Shown: one piece after another, positions 1 to 9,518 of the stretch
How the letters are laid out: each line of letters begins with the position of its first letter
Position numbering within the stretch: position 1 is the stretch's first letter
Assembly: GCA_945860295.1 (NCBI GenBank)
Contig: CAMAQH010000001.1
Location: forward strand, 1-64,000
Source of the DNA: Prosthecobacter debontii
GTDB taxonomy: Bacteria; Verrucomicrobiota; Verrucomicrobiia; Verrucomicrobiales; Verrucomicrobiaceae
Length of the DNA: 64,000 nucleotides
Reading direction: 5' to 3'
Translations under genes and position numbers: made by a program
The notes under the pieces: generated by a model
What the model was told of the DNA's origin: nothing
Database searches by the model: none
What the model saw: the letters and a program-made list of their open reading frames with translations, nothing else

Positions 1-35
1 CTCCGGCGAGTTGGGTGCCTGCGGCCAACCAATTT

Positions 36-63
36 GCGATCCAGTTCGGATCGCGATTTTTTT
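36..63 (+). terminator. Rho-independent terminator reading left to right
   Basis: A perfect 7-bp stem (GCGATCC at 36-42, GGATCGC at 48-54) with a 5-nt loop is followed by a run of seven T. It would end transcription of a plus-strand gene lying left of the window. Its T-run is also the left edge of the palindrome at 57-92. Confidence 0.55.
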
Positions 64-92
64 GATTGAGCGCATGCGCTCAATCAAAAAAA
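57..92. repeat. 36-bp perfect palindrome
   Basis: Seven T, then GATTGAGCGCA, are mirrored exactly with the centre between 74 and 75, so both strands read the same. The T-run lies outside-left and the A-run outside-right, which is the wrong order for a bidirectional intrinsic terminator. It sits in about 145 bp that do not belong to the neighbouring sulfatase, next to the point where that gene is cut. It may be a recombination scar or an assembly fold-back. Confidence 0.7.
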
Positions 93-674
93 CAACCCCA
101 GACCAAAACATAACCAAAGACCCGAAACACAAACTTTCGGACACGCCCCTTCCACGAGCGGCTTGTCATCGCGATACCAGTCCATTTTTCCATCGCGGTC
201 GTGCTTGAAATAATCCAGTGCGCCAAAGTAGTGTCCATATTGATGGTCAAAGCCGCGATGCGTCGGCGTGTAGTCTGATTGGAACTCACCGAGATGCCAT
301 TTGCCACAGATGGCCGTGCTGTAGCCCACGTCTTTCAAGGCCTGAGGAAGCAAGCGCTCAGTCAATGGCAGGCCCCATGGAGCGCCTGGCCGCACGACAT
401 TATAAACGCCTGTGTGGATGGCGTAGCGGCCGGTCATCAGCGCCGAGCGTGTGGGTGAGCACACAGGCTGCACATAGTAGGACTTCAACACGGCACCTTC
501 TTTGGCCAGCTTGTCGATGTTCGGCGTGCGGATGTCTTTCCCACCGTTGAACCCACAGTCGGCATAGCCCAAATCATCGACCAAGAAATAGACGATGTTG
601 GGTTTGGTGTCGGCAGCGCGTGACAGGCTGAGTGAGATTGCTGTGAGGGCAAAAAGTGTGTGGATGGATTTCAT
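84..674 (-). pseudogene. Truncated sulfatase, N-terminal part only
   Basis: This is the N-terminal third of an exported type I sulfatase, which hydrolyses sulfate esters. It has a signal peptide (about residues 1-20), the metal-binding DDLG near residue 33, and C72-S-P-T-R as the formylglycine site followed by LMTGRY. Homology fades after the LVEG at about residue 175, near base 147. The last 20 or so residues are low-complexity junk read from unrelated DNA. Intact family members have 430-600 residues, so the C-terminal metal site (DNGG) and most of the fold are missing. It is the last gene of the sulfatase operon, starting 9 bp after the stop of the gene ending at 684. The truncation is seen directly; its cause is not known. 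Confidence 0.8.
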
Positions 675-683
675 GGTGGGTGC

Positions 684-2000
684 TTATTTCTTTTTCTTCT
701 TGGCCTTCTTTTCGGTCTTGTGATCGGCATCGCCATTCCAGCGTTGATCTTCCCAGCGCGGTGATTGCATCGTGGCGTTCCATTGATCGAAGAGAGCGGT
801 CAGTTCTGTCTTTTTCGCCGGGTTTTCAGCGCTGAGATCCTTTTGCTCGCCGGGATCGGCGGCGAGGTTCAAGAGCATCGGTTCCATGTCTTTGGATGCC
901 TTCACGAGCTTCCAATCACCCTGGCGGACGGCGTGCTGAACACCGAAACGGAAGTAAAGTTCGCGCGGGACGAGTTTGTCGGCCTTGCCCTCGAGCAGCG
1001 GGAGGAGATTCACGCCATCGAGTTCGATGCTAGGCTTTTCAGCCTCGGTAGCGGCGAGAGCGGTGGGTAACACGTCGAGTTGGATCACAGGATCTGCCAC
1101 CACGCGGCCGCCGGGCACGCGACCTTTCCACTGTGCCATCCAGGTCACGCGGATGCCGCCTTCCCACACAAACCACTTCGAGCCGCGCAGGCTCATTTGC
1201 TCGGCTTCTTTGGACGCGCCGCCGTTGTCGCTGATGCAGAAAATGAGCGTGTTTTCCTCCAGCTTCAGGTCGCGTAGCCTCGTCATAACCGTGCCGATGG
1301 CTTCGTCTGCTTCAGCGATCAATGCGGCGTAGGCTTGCTGGCGTTTGCCGAGGGGCTTGAACTTCTCCAACCACTGCGGCGAAGTGACTACGGGCGAATG
1401 CACCGCGTTGAAAGAGAGATAAAGGAAGAACGGCTTGCCTTTATTGGTGTCGATCAAACCGCAAGCTTCGCGAGCATAAATAGGTGAGGTCACTGGCGCG
1501 CCTTCGAGTTCCTTGATCAGTTCATTGCCACGATAAAACGATGGTCCTTTACCCTCGCCAAGATTGCCGACCGTTCCCATGGCAAAATCGAAACCGCGCG
1601 AGAGTGGCATGAACTTCGGATCCGTGTCCCCAAGATGCCATTTGCCGACGATGCCCGTCGTGTAGCCCGCAGGCTTCAAATGCTGCGCCATCGTCGTTTC
1701 GCTCAGCAGCAGCTCACGACCTTCGCATGTCGGATTCGCATCATGTCCGGTGCGTGCTTGATAACGCCCCGTCATGAGCCCCACGCGACCCGGCGAGCAC
1801 ACGCAGCCGCTTGAGTAGCCATTCGTGAAGCGAACACCATCCGTCGCGAGGCGATCCATGTTCGGCGTCGGAGCCAATTTGCCGCAGTAAGCGCCCGGTT
1901 GCGCCCAACCCATGTCATCGAGGTAAAAGATTAAGATGTTCGTCTTGGTGGCCGTGCAAAGCGAAGAGCAAAGGGCGAGGAGAACGAGGAGTGTTTTCAT
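684..2000 (-). CDS. Exported arylsulfatase (S1 family)
   Basis: A 438-residue type I sulfatase predicted to remove sulfate esters from a glycan in the periplasm or outside the cell. A signal peptide covers about residues 1-18. Metal ligands are D28-D29, the maturation motif is C68-S-P-G-R72 with LMTGRY after it, and GKWHLGD and DNGG mark the active site. The C-terminus is a run of lysines (KTEKKAKKKKK type), unusual for the family. The start ATG overlaps the stop of the upstream sulfatase by 4 bp (1997-2000), indicating translational coupling. The substrate cannot be read from sequence. Confidence 0.93.
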   Translation of the reverse strand: MKTLLVLLALCSSLCTATKTNILIFYLDDMGWAQPGAYCGKLAPTPNMDRLATDGVRFTNGYSSGCVCSPGRVGLMTGRYQARTGHDANPTCEGRELLLSETTMAQHLKPAGYTTGIVGKWHLGDTDPKFMPLSRGFDFAMGTVGNLGEGKGPSFYRGNELIKELEGAPVTSPIYAREACGLIDTNKGKPFFLYLSFNAVHSPVVTSPQWLEKFKPLGKRQQAYAALIAEADEAIGTVMTRLRDLKLEENTLIFCISDNGGASKEAEQMSLRGSKWFVWEGGIRVTWMAQWKGRVPGGRVVADPVIQLDVLPTALAATEAEKPSIELDGVNLLPLLEGKADKLVPRELYFRFGVQHAVRQGDWKLVKASKDMEPMLLNLAADPGEQKDLSAENPAKKTELTALFDQWNATMQSPRWEDQRWNGDADHKTEKKAKKKKK

Positions 2001-3406
2001 GGTTTGGGTGCTTCGGGGGTTTCGGGCGTGGCGGGCTGACGTTTCTTGGCTCTTTCCATGTCTCTAACTTTCTTCTTTTCTTCCTTGGTCATCTTCTTCG
2101 CGGCGGGCGCAGCCATGTCGTAGCGCTTCTCACCGGCTTTAACGGGCTTTGCCATATCCGCGAGCCATGTGTCGTGCAGTTTCGTCAGTTCGGCGACTTT
2201 CTCGGGCATTTGTTTGGCGAGGTCGTTGGCCTCTGACACATCCTTGCTCAGATCAAAGAGGCCCAGCTTGTCCTTTTCTCCCACGAGCTTCCAATCGCCG
2301 GAACGCACGGCCCACCAGCCTTCGTCGCTGCCGGAGCACCAGAAGAAGTCACGCGATTGAGGCTGGGTTTCGCCTTTGAGCAACGGCAGTAGGTTATGGC
2401 CATCGAAACGCGTCTCGGCTGGCGTGGCTATGCCCGCCGCTGCGAGCGCCGTGGGCAAAATATCCAGCGAAGACACCGGCGACTGCCACTCGCCCGCTTT
2501 GAGCTGCGCAGGCCAGCAGATGAGAAACGGCACGCGAACACCGCCTTCGTAGTCGGTGTGCTTGCCACCGCGCAGCGGCGTGTTGTCCGCGCTTTGCGCC
2601 AGCGGGCCGCCGTTGTCGCTGATGAAGAAGAGGAGCGTGTTTTCCCAAACGCCACCGTCCTTGAGCGCCGTCACGACTTTGCCAATGGCGTCGTCCATGC
2701 GCTTGCCCATCGCGAGGCGGGCATCGCGGTCTTTGTTGCCCATGTTGAACTTCGCGATCTCGTCCTCCGGTGCCTGCAGAGGCGCATGAACGGCATTGAA
2801 GGCCAGATAAGCGAAGAACGGCCCCGCCTTGTGCTTCGTGATGAACGCCGCCGCCTCCTCGCCGAGGCGGTCCGTGAGGTAACCTTTCTCCTTCACCACC
2901 TCGGTGCCGCGATAGATCGGATCTTCAGGATCATCGAGCTTGAAGTAATCATGCGCACCACGGCCAAGAAAGCCGAACACCTCATCAAACCCGCGCAGTG
3001 CCGGACTCCACGCCGGATCAGGCCCGAGGTGCCATTTGCCAAACTGCGCCGTCGCATAGCCCGCAGGCTTCAAATACTGTGGAAAAATCGTCTCGCTCAT
3101 CGGCAGGCCCGATCCGGCCTCGCCACCCGTGTAAAGCCCGAGCCGCTGCTGATAGCGCCCGGTCATCAGTCCAGCCCGCGTCGGCGAACACACATGCCCG
3201 CTGACATAACCCTGCCGACAAATCACACCCTGCTTCGCCAGCGAATCGAGATGCGGCGTGGTGACCTCCTTCGGATGCTGCGGATTGAAAAGCACATCCG
3301 CATAACCCAAGTCATCCGCGACGACGACGATGATGTTGGGCTTCGTCTCGGCGAAGAGCGGAGGGCAAAGGGCGAAGAGTGTGAGGAGAAGAATCGGCAG
3401 TTTCAT
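1997..3406 (-). CDS. Exported sulfatase (S1 family)
   Basis: A 469-residue type I sulfatase with a signal peptide (MKLPILLLTLFALCPPLFA), metal ligands at D31-D32, the formylglycine site C73-S-P-T-R77, GKWHLGPD, and FISDNGG for the second metal half-site. The catalytic domain is followed by about 35 residues of Lys/Glu/Pro-rich tail (KKMTKEEKKKVRDMERAKK). It overlaps both operon neighbours by 4 bp (3403-3406 and 1997-2000), so the three genes are probably translated together. Sulfate-ester hydrolysis is secure; the polysaccharide substrate is not. Confidence 0.93.
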   Translation of the reverse strand: MKLPILLLTLFALCPPLFAETKPNIIVVVADDLGYADVLFNPQHPKEVTTPHLDSLAKQGVICRQGYVSGHVCSPTRAGLMTGRYQQRLGLYTGGEAGSGLPMSETIFPQYLKPAGYATAQFGKWHLGPDPAWSPALRGFDEVFGFLGRGAHDYFKLDDPEDPIYRGTEVVKEKGYLTDRLGEEAAAFITKHKAGPFFAYLAFNAVHAPLQAPEDEIAKFNMGNKDRDARLAMGKRMDDAIGKVVTALKDGGVWENTLLFFISDNGGPLAQSADNTPLRGGKHTDYEGGVRVPFLICWPAQLKAGEWQSPVSSLDILPTALAAAGIATPAETRFDGHNLLPLLKGETQPQSRDFFWCSGSDEGWWAVRSGDWKLVGEKDKLGLFDLSKDVSEANDLAKQMPEKVAELTKLHDTWLADMAKPVKAGEKRYDMAAPAAKKMTKEEKKKVRDMERAKKRQPATPETPEAPKP

Positions 3407-4782
3407 GGCTTGGAGGTAAAGGATGGCAGCTTTTGAATCCGAGCGGTGAGTTCGGCCAGGATGTCGGCGTGATGCGCAGAGACATCGTGAAGCTCTTCGG
3501 GATCGGTGTCGTGATCGTAGAGTTCGGTTTCACCGTCGCTCCAGCGGGTGAGGCGCCAGCGGGCGGTGCGGATGCTTTGACCGTGCAGTTTGTCTCCGCG
3601 CGTGACGAGGGTGAAGGCAGCATCTTTGATACTGGCGGCGGGATCAACCAACACAGGCCGCAAAGTCGTTCCTGCGGCTGTGTGGGGCATTTTCAGGCCG
3701 CAGAAGTCGGCGACGGTGGGATACAGATCGACGAACTCGACGAGCGAGCGCGTCGTCTGGCCGCCTTTCATGCCCGGCCCGGCGATGATGAGCGGCGCAC
3801 GGCAACTTCGCTCAAAGAGGGTGTTCTTGTTCCACCACTGACGCTCGCCGGTGTGGTAGCCGTGATCGCCGACAAAGATGACGAGCGTCTTGTCCCACAG
3901 TTTGCCGTTATCGAGCGCATCGAGCACACGACCGAGCTGCGCATCCATGAAGCTCGTGCCAGCGCAGTAGGCACGAAACAGCTCGCGCCACTCCTGCTCG
4001 GTGAACTTGGCGAAGGCCGTGCCGTAGTCGCCGAAGCCGACGCTGTCTTTGCGCACGGAGGTCATGTCGGCAGGATCGTTCCAGATTTTCAGCGAGTCAG
4101 CCGCGTAGAGATCAAAATATTTCTTCGGCGCGATGAAGGGATCGTGCGGCTTCATGAAACCGCAGCCGATGAACCACGGCGTGTCACCGAGCTTCTCGAT
4201 CATCGCCACGGTGGTGGCGGCGATTTGACCATCAGGTTGATCATCATCCGTGCCGTCCGCCGCGCCCCACTGACACCATTTCAAGGCACCGCCGGTCACA
4301 TTGCGGCCTTCTAGGAGTTTGCGGCCCGTCTTCGTCACCTCAAAAGCCTGCGCCGTATGCCACGAGCGGCCTGTGTCCATCCAGCGCTGCTTAGCTTCCA
4401 CATTTTTGCCGCCGCCGAGATGGAAGAGCTTTCCAAAAGCCTGCGACTGCCAACCGGCGTCTTTGCAAAGCTGCGGCAGCGTGATGATGTCCGGCATCTT
4501 TTGCCGCAGAGGCATGTCATTGCCCACGATGCCCGTCTGCTCCGCCCGCAGGCCCGTCATCATGCTGCTGCGGCTCGGATTGCACACGGGATACTGCACA
4601 TACGCGCGCTCAAACGTCGTGCCGCGAGCGCGCAGCCGGTCGAGGTTCGGCGTCTTCACGACCTCCTTCGTGAACGCCCCGCCGAAGTCCCGCAGATCGT
4701 CCGCCATGATGAGGAGGACGTTCGGCTGCGCGAAAACGGAGAGCAAAGGGCAGAGGGCGAGGAGGCAAACGAGCATGCGCAT
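3403..4782 (-). CDS. Exported sulfatase, iduronate-2-sulfatase-like
   Basis: A 459-residue sulfatase of the iduronate-2-sulfatase-like group. It has a signal peptide from the ATG at 4782 (MRMLVCLLALCPLLSVFA), the DDLRDFGG metal site, C67-N-P-S-R71 as the formylglycine site, then MMTGLRAEQTGI, and VGDHGYHTGE in the C-terminal half. The frame stays open upstream to a TTG at 4872 that overlaps the previous stop, but that extension reads through a repeat (4804-4862) and would hide the signal peptide, so 4782 is preferred. The 4-bp overlap with the next gene suggests coupling. It may act on sulfated uronic acids; that is inference from family resemblance. Confidence 0.9.
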   Translation of the reverse strand: MRMLVCLLALCPLLSVFAQPNVLLIMADDLRDFGGAFTKEVVKTPNLDRLRARGTTFERAYVQYPVCNPSRSSMMTGLRAEQTGIVGNDMPLRQKMPDIITLPQLCKDAGWQSQAFGKLFHLGGGKNVEAKQRWMDTGRSWHTAQAFEVTKTGRKLLEGRNVTGGALKWCQWGAADGTDDDQPDGQIAATTVAMIEKLGDTPWFIGCGFMKPHDPFIAPKKYFDLYAADSLKIWNDPADMTSVRKDSVGFGDYGTAFAKFTEQEWRELFRAYCAGTSFMDAQLGRVLDALDNGKLWDKTLVIFVGDHGYHTGERQWWNKNTLFERSCRAPLIIAGPGMKGGQTTRSLVEFVDLYPTVADFCGLKMPHTAAGTTLRPVLVDPAASIKDAAFTLVTRGDKLHGQSIRTARWRLTRWSDGETELYDHDTDPEELHDVSAHHADILAELTARIQKLPSFTSKP

Positions 4783-4803
4783 GGCGGCGCGTGAAACGAC
4801 GTA

Positions 4804-4862
4804 GCACGGGCTTTCTAGCCTGTGTTCTACGGTCTTCATGACACAGGCTAGAAAGCCTATGC
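4804..4862. repeat. REPIN-like inverted pair of short palindromes
   Basis: Two 22-nt arms (4804-4825 and 4841-4862) are reverse complements except at two positions, with 15 nt between them. The inner 17 bp match exactly. Each arm is itself a small palindrome (AGGCT-TTCT-AGCCT), giving the double-hairpin layout of a REP doublet. It lies between the stop of the sulfatase at 4869 and the start of the next one at 4782. It could act as an mRNA stabiliser or attenuator inside the operon, or be a mobile REP-type element. No second copy was found in the window by eye. Confidence 0.7.
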
Positions 4863-4868
4863 TCCGAC

Positions 4869-6758
4869 TCAAAACTCAGTCCGCGTCGGCTTTCCGCCGT
4901 TCTTCGACGTCAGTTGGATCCAGTCGATCTCCACCGGTTGCTCCTGCATCGGCAAGTAAATGCGCACGATACCGAGGGGGCCTTCAGCAGGCAGTTCGAC
5001 ACTGATTTCCTCCCAGCCGCCGCCTTTCAACGTGAAGTCGTTTCGCCGCTGTTTGCCGCCGGCGCCTCCAGGCAGCCAGTCAAAGTGGCTGGTACCCGCT
5101 TTGGCCTTGATGCGGAACTTTACCGTCTTCGGGCCACTGTGTTTGCTGGCGGACATGCCGAGGAAGCAAGCGTCTCCGATGTTGGTGAGGCGCAGGATTC
5201 CCTCTTTGACGGTCGCTTTGCAATCACGGGCCTTCCAGCCTTGTAGAGCGGGATCGCTATCATCTTTGCCTTTGGCGGGTGCTTTGGATTTGCCCTTCGG
5301 CTGCTGCTTGCCTTCGAGTTCGGGGTGATACTTCGATGGATCAAACGCAGGATTCGGCACGGGCACGACGGCCTTCGTGTCGGTGAGGAACTTCTCGATC
5401 ATGGCATCAAGTTCAGCCACCAGCTCGGGCTTCTGCGCTGCGAGGTTGTTCTTTTCGCCGAGATCCTTGCGCAGATTGAAGAGCAGGTGACGATGAGCGC
5501 CCTTTTCACCGCCGTGGAAGATGCGTATGAGCTTCCATTCATCACGGTGCACGGAAACAGCCGGTGGCAGCCAGTCCGGCACGCCCGGATTGTGCGGGAA
5601 GAATTGGAAGACGGCTTTGCCAGCAAGCGCATCGCCTTTCAGCGCAGGAAGGATGCTGGAGCCGTCGAAGCGCTGACCTTCGACAGGCTTCAAAGCGAGA
5701 CCATCGAGCAGTGTCGGATAGTAATCCTCGCTTTGGATGATTGCATCGCTGCGACTGCCAGCCGCCGCGATTCCGGGCCAGACGATGACACCGGGCACCC
5801 GCGTGCCGCCTTCAAACATCGTCGCCTTGCCACCACGCAGCGGGCGGTTGCTCGTTGGCGTTGTGCCATCGACCTCGTTGTACATGTTTCCGCCATTATC
5901 GGCCGTGAAGATGATGATCGTGTCGTCCGCGAGCTTCAGACGATCCAGCGCATCGAGCAGCGTGCCGATGGCTTCGTCCATGCTCTGAATCATCGCGGCG
6001 TAGATCGGACTGCGTTGCGCATTCTTCGGGTCAATGCGGCCGCGATGCTTTTCGATGTTCGCCTTCTTCGCATCGAAGGGGGCATGCATGCTGAACATCC
6101 AGTAGTTCATGTAGAAAGGCTTGTCCTTCTGCTGCTCCATCCACGCCACGGCCTCCGCTGCCATGCGGTCCTCAATGTGCTCGCCGGGCGACTTCTCTTT
6201 GAAGTTCGGAAACTTCCATGGCGCGACAAAACTGCCCGCAGGCCCCGGACCAGCGGTGTGCGGTAGATCGAAATCAAACCCCTGCTGCAAAGGCGAATAC
6301 GGCTCCGGCCCGAGATGCCACTTGCCGAAGTGCGCCGTCGCATAGCCCGCGTCCTTCAGCGTCTCCGCCAGCGTGCGATACTCCGTCTTCAATCGCGTCA
6401 CCGGATCTGGCTGGATTGCTTTTTGATCCACCGGAGCCTTCTTGCCCTTTGTCGCCTGCAGCACCACTTGCGGCATGTGGCAGTTCGGCACGGTGATGCC
6501 GGTGCGTGCCGGGCTTTGTCCCGTGAGCAAAGCGGACCGCGTCGGCGAGCATAGCGGGCTAGCTGAATACGCCCGAGTGAAGGCCATGCCACGCTTCGCG
6601 AGCCGTTCGACATTTGGCGTCTGATAATACGAGGTGTTGCCGTAGAGCGTCGTGTCACTCCAACCGAGATCGTCCGCTAGGATGACGATGACATTGGGCT
6701 GCTGTGCGGCGAAGACTGAAGCGCAGAGAGTAGAGAGGAGGGCGGTGAGGTGCTTCAT
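4869..6758 (-). CDS. Exported sulfatase with C-terminal beta-sandwich module
   Basis: A 629-residue sulfatase, first gene of the five-gene minus-strand operon. A signal peptide covers about residues 1-18 from the ATG at 6758; a longer start at 6794 would bury it. It has the metal site ADDLGWSD, C70-S-P-T-R74 followed by [20 protein letters not shown], and TADNGGN. The sulfatase domain ends near residue 490. A Lys/Pro/Gly linker then leads to a roughly 120-residue module beginning QGWKARD and rich in beta strands, possibly carbohydrate-binding. A similar module ends the sulfatase at 7681-9474. The gene is divergent from the SGNH hydrolase at 6895. Confidence 0.92.
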   Translation of the reverse strand: MKHLTALLSTLCASVFAAQQPNVIVILADDLGWSDTTLYGNTSYYQTPNVERLAKRGMAFTRAYSASPLCSPTRSALLTGQSPARTGITVPNCHMPQVVLQATKGKKAPVDQKAIQPDPVTRLKTEYRTLAETLKDAGYATAHFGKWHLGPEPYSPLQQGFDFDLPHTAGPGPAGSFVAPWKFPNFKEKSPGEHIEDRMAAEAVAWMEQQKDKPFYMNYWMFSMHAPFDAKKANIEKHRGRIDPKNAQRSPIYAAMIQSMDEAIGTLLDALDRLKLADDTIIIFTADNGGNMYNEVDGTTPTSNRPLRGGKATMFEGGTRVPGVIVWPGIAAAGSRSDAIIQSEDYYPTLLDGLALKPVEGQRFDGSSILPALKGDALAGKAVFQFFPHNPGVPDWLPPAVSVHRDEWKLIRIFHGGEKGAHRHLLFNLRKDLGEKNNLAAQKPELVAELDAMIEKFLTDTKAVVPVPNPAFDPSKYHPELEGKQQPKGKSKAPAKGKDDSDPALQGWKARDCKATVKEGILRLTNIGDACFLGMSASKHSGPKTVKFRIKAKAGTSHFDWLPGGAGGKQRRNDFTLKGGGWEEISVELPAEGPLGIVRIYLPMQEQPVEIDWIQLTSKNGGKPTRTEF

Positions 6759-6894
6759 GGTGATCGCTGTTGAACGTAGCGTTTGCATCGACATCTCAGC
6801 AAATACTGTGTCGGATTCCGCAGGTTGGCGAGTCGCTGATCTAACGAAGCTCTTTTGAAATAGAGCCAGCGGCCAGGCGTTTCATGCGCCTACC

Positions 6895-7629
6895 ATGACT
6901 CGTTCCACCGCCCTTCGTTTCCTTGCTATTGTTTTCCTCACTTTGCCTGCCGCTCTCCATGCGGAGGTAAAAAAACCTGCGCCGCTGGATGCCTGGCCAA
7001 AGCCAAAACCCACCAAGCACGACTACAAGAAGTGGGAGAAAAACATCGCGACTTTCGAGGCTGCAGACAAAGAGTCGCCGCCAGCAAAGGGGAGCTTACT
7101 TTTCGTCGGCTCCTCAACCATCGTTCGCTGGAAGACACTCGCTGAGGATTTTGCGGGTGTGCCGGTGCTGAACCGTGGCTTTGGTGGCAATCAGATCAAG
7201 GATTCCACTTTCTATGCCGAGCGTATGATCTTTCCGTATGCGCCAAAGGCTATCATTCTGCGCGCTGGTGGTAACGACATCAATGCGGGCTGGCCTGCGG
7301 AAGATGTGTTCAACGACTTCAAAATCTTCGTCGCAAAGATGCGTGAGCGTCTGCCAAACATCCCGATCTACTACATCGGTCTCAGCCCGACGATTAAACG
7401 CCTCAAGCAAGTCGATGAAGGCAACAAGCTCAACGACCTCATCGCCGGATGGGCCAAAGAACAGACGGGCATCACCTACATCGACACCCGCACGCTCACG
7501 CTCGATCAAAATGGCAAGGTGCGCCCCGAGTTGTTTGTCGAGGACATGCTACACTTCAATCCTGAGGGCTACAAGCTGCTCGCGGCTGCCTTGAAGCCCT
7601 TTGTCACAGCGGCTGCTGCGGCGAAGTAA
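6895..7629 (+). CDS. Exported SGNH/GDSL-family esterase-like hydrolase
   Basis: A 244-residue SGNH hydrolase. Block I is FVGSSTIVRW with the nucleophile Ser, block II is NRGFGG, block III is LRAGGNDIN, and block V is DMLHFNPEGY with the catalytic Asp and His. A signal peptide covers about residues 1-23. Members of this fold remove acetyl or other ester groups from carbohydrates, which would suit the sulfatase surroundings. It is transcribed divergently from the sulfatase operon and ends about 50 bp before the stop of the convergent sulfatase at 7681. The precise substrate is unknown. Confidence 0.88.
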   Translation: MTRSTALRFLAIVFLTLPAALHAEVKKPAPLDAWPKPKPTKHDYKKWEKNIATFEAADKESPPAKGSLLFVGSSTIVRWKTLAEDFAGVPVLNRGFGGNQIKDSTFYAERMIFPYAPKAIILRAGGNDINAGWPAEDVFNDFKIFVAKMRERLPNIPIYYIGLSPTIKRLKQVDEGNKLNDLIAGWAKEQTGITYIDTRTLTLDQNGKVRPELFVEDMLHFNPEGYKLLAAALKPFVTAAAAAK

Positions 7630-7680
7630 GTTAAATATTCTGTTTGGCGCAAGCCTCTAATGGTGTGCAATCCAGAGGAT

Positions 7681-9474
7681 TCACGGCTTCAATGAGAGCA
7701 CCGGTTTGCCAGCCGCATCTCTGAGTTCTAACTGTCGAATCTCAATGCTGCCGCTTGGCAAGTGAACGCGCAGGTGGATCACCTTGCCATGAGTGGGGAG
7801 TTGGACTTCATGTGTTTGCCAATCGCTCTCAGCGCTGATTTTGAAGGCGACTCGATTGGCGGGAAGAAAGTCTTTATCGCTATCCATGCGCCAAGCGATG
7901 CTACCTGCGCCGGGAGTATTTGTTTTGATCGTGAGTGAGGCCGTGAGCGGGCCTTTGAGCTTGAGTTGGCTGCGCGTGATGAAGGGCGCTTGCTTGCCTT
8001 TGTCGGAAGTGAGCAGCAAGGTGCCATCCTTGACGCTGAGAGTGCCGTTGCGTGCCAGCCAACCTTGGATGCCTGCCTCTTCTTCTCCTTTGGCGGCTTT
8101 ACCGGGCACATTCGCGATGGTTTTGCCTTCGAGGTAATGATCAAAGTAGTCGTTCCAAGTCGCTGCCATCGGGCCAAGGGCCATGCCGGCGGGGTTGAGT
8201 CCATCGGCCCAGGTTTTGAGCTTGGTGCGGAGACGCGTGGCGATCTCGGGGTGCTTCGCGGCGAGGTTGTGTTTCTCTTCGCGATCTGTGGCGAGGTCGT
8301 AGAGGTATTCGCGCTCGCCACCGCGCAGGAGTTTCCAGTTTCCTTTGCGAATGGCGCTCTGGGCCATCCAGCGCCAGTAAAGGGCGTCGTGCGGTGCGGC
8401 TTTGTTTTCACCAGTGAGGTGGGGGAGCAGATTCACGCCGTCTAGGTCGCCGGGCTTCACTTCGATTTTGTTAGTGGCAGCGGCCGTCGCGGCAACATCG
8501 AGCGCCGTTACAGGCTGCTCATAGGTTTGCCCGCCGGGAATCGTGCCGGGCCAGGCGATGAGGAAGGGCGTGGACATGCCGCCTTCAGCCAGCATGCCTT
8601 TTTCTCCATTGAGTGGCGTGTTGAGGCTGCCATCCCAACCACCGGCATCGCCAATGAGGGGCGAGTCGATCTTATGGATCTTCAGTGGAGCGCCGTTGTC
8701 GCCAATGAAGAAGATAAGCGTCTTCTCAGTGAGGTTATGTTTCTTCAAAGTGCTCGTGATGAGTCCCACGCCATCGTCAATGGCTGAAAGCATCGCCAGT
8801 GCGGCGCGTCGTCGCTCCGGCATCTCGCCGGGGAAGCGGTCCATGTAGCTCTGCGGCGCATCCAGCGGTGTGTGCGGGCCGCGATAGGCCACATAGAGAA
8901 AGAACGGCTGGTCCTTGTAGCGCTCGATGATCGACGCGGCGGCCTTCGAGCAACCATCGAGATGATACTCTGTCGGCGGTAGGTCGCTCATCGGCCGATC
9001 TTTGCCATCGAGCGTGATGTTCGCCGCGAACTTCTGCCCGCCGTGCTGCGAGAAGACATGCCTGAAGCCGTGCCGCGTGATCTCATTCTGCGGGCCGAGG
9101 TGCCACTTGCCGAACTGTGCCGTGACATATCCCGCATTCTGTAATCGCGTGGCTATGGTGGTCTCCTTGTTGAAGCCGTCGAGCGCGGAGCCGTTGTTGT
9201 CCAGATTGAAGCGGCCTTGGAACTTCCCCGTCATCAACCCGCCGCGCGATGGCACACACTGCGGCGCCGTGCTGTAACCATTCGTCGCCACCACGCCGCT
9301 GCGTGCCAGTGCATCGAGGTGCGGCGTCTTAACATCCTTCATCACGCCATAGATGCCGAGATCGGCATGCCCGTGGTCGTCGGTGTAGATGAGGATGATG
9401 TTGGGGCGCTGCTCCGCAGCGAATGACGAATGTAAAATGATGAATGACGAAAGGAAGGCGGCTAGGAGTTTCAT
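7681..9474 (-). CDS. Exported sulfatase with C-terminal beta-sandwich module
   Basis: A 597-residue sulfatase with a signal peptide (residues 1-20), metal site YTDDHGHAD, and the less common formylglycine motif C73-V-P-S-R77 followed by [16 protein letters not shown] and FIGDNGAP mark the active site. The sulfatase domain ends near residue 455. The last 130 residues form a beta-rich module starting QGWLARNG, which resembles the C-terminal module of the sulfatase at 4869-6758. It lies 44 bp downstream of the fatty acid hydroxylase-type gene (9519-10361) on the same strand and is probably cotranscribed with it. Confidence 0.92.
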   Translation of the reverse strand: MKLLAAFLSSFIILHSSFAAEQRPNIILIYTDDHGHADLGIYGVMKDVKTPHLDALARSGVVATNGYSTAPQCVPSRGGLMTGKFQGRFNLDNNGSALDGFNKETTIATRLQNAGYVTAQFGKWHLGPQNEITRHGFRHVFSQHGGQKFAANITLDGKDRPMSDLPPTEYHLDGCSKAAASIIERYKDQPFFLYVAYRGPHTPLDAPQSYMDRFPGEMPERRRAALAMLSAIDDGVGLITSTLKKHNLTEKTLIFFIGDNGAPLKIHKIDSPLIGDAGGWDGSLNTPLNGEKGMLAEGGMSTPFLIAWPGTIPGGQTYEQPVTALDVAATAAATNKIEVKPGDLDGVNLLPHLTGENKAAPHDALYWRWMAQSAIRKGNWKLLRGGEREYLYDLATDREEKHNLAAKHPEIATRLRTKLKTWADGLNPAGMALGPMAATWNDYFDHYLEGKTIANVPGKAAKGEEEAGIQGWLARNGTLSVKDGTLLLTSDKGKQAPFITRSQLKLKGPLTASLTIKTNTPGAGSIAWRMDSDKDFLPANRVAFKISAESDWQTHEVQLPTHGKVIHLRVHLPSGSIEIRQLELRDAAGKPVLSLKP

Positions 9475-9518
9475 ACTGTTCCGGGTGAAACGTCATTCTC
9501 GCGCGAACATCGCTGATT

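Noticed and set aside
2396-3436. Long plus-strand frame of 346 residues across a sulfatase gene
   Set aside because: Arg/Ala/His-rich composition without any domain; it is the mirror of a real sulfatase on the other strand.
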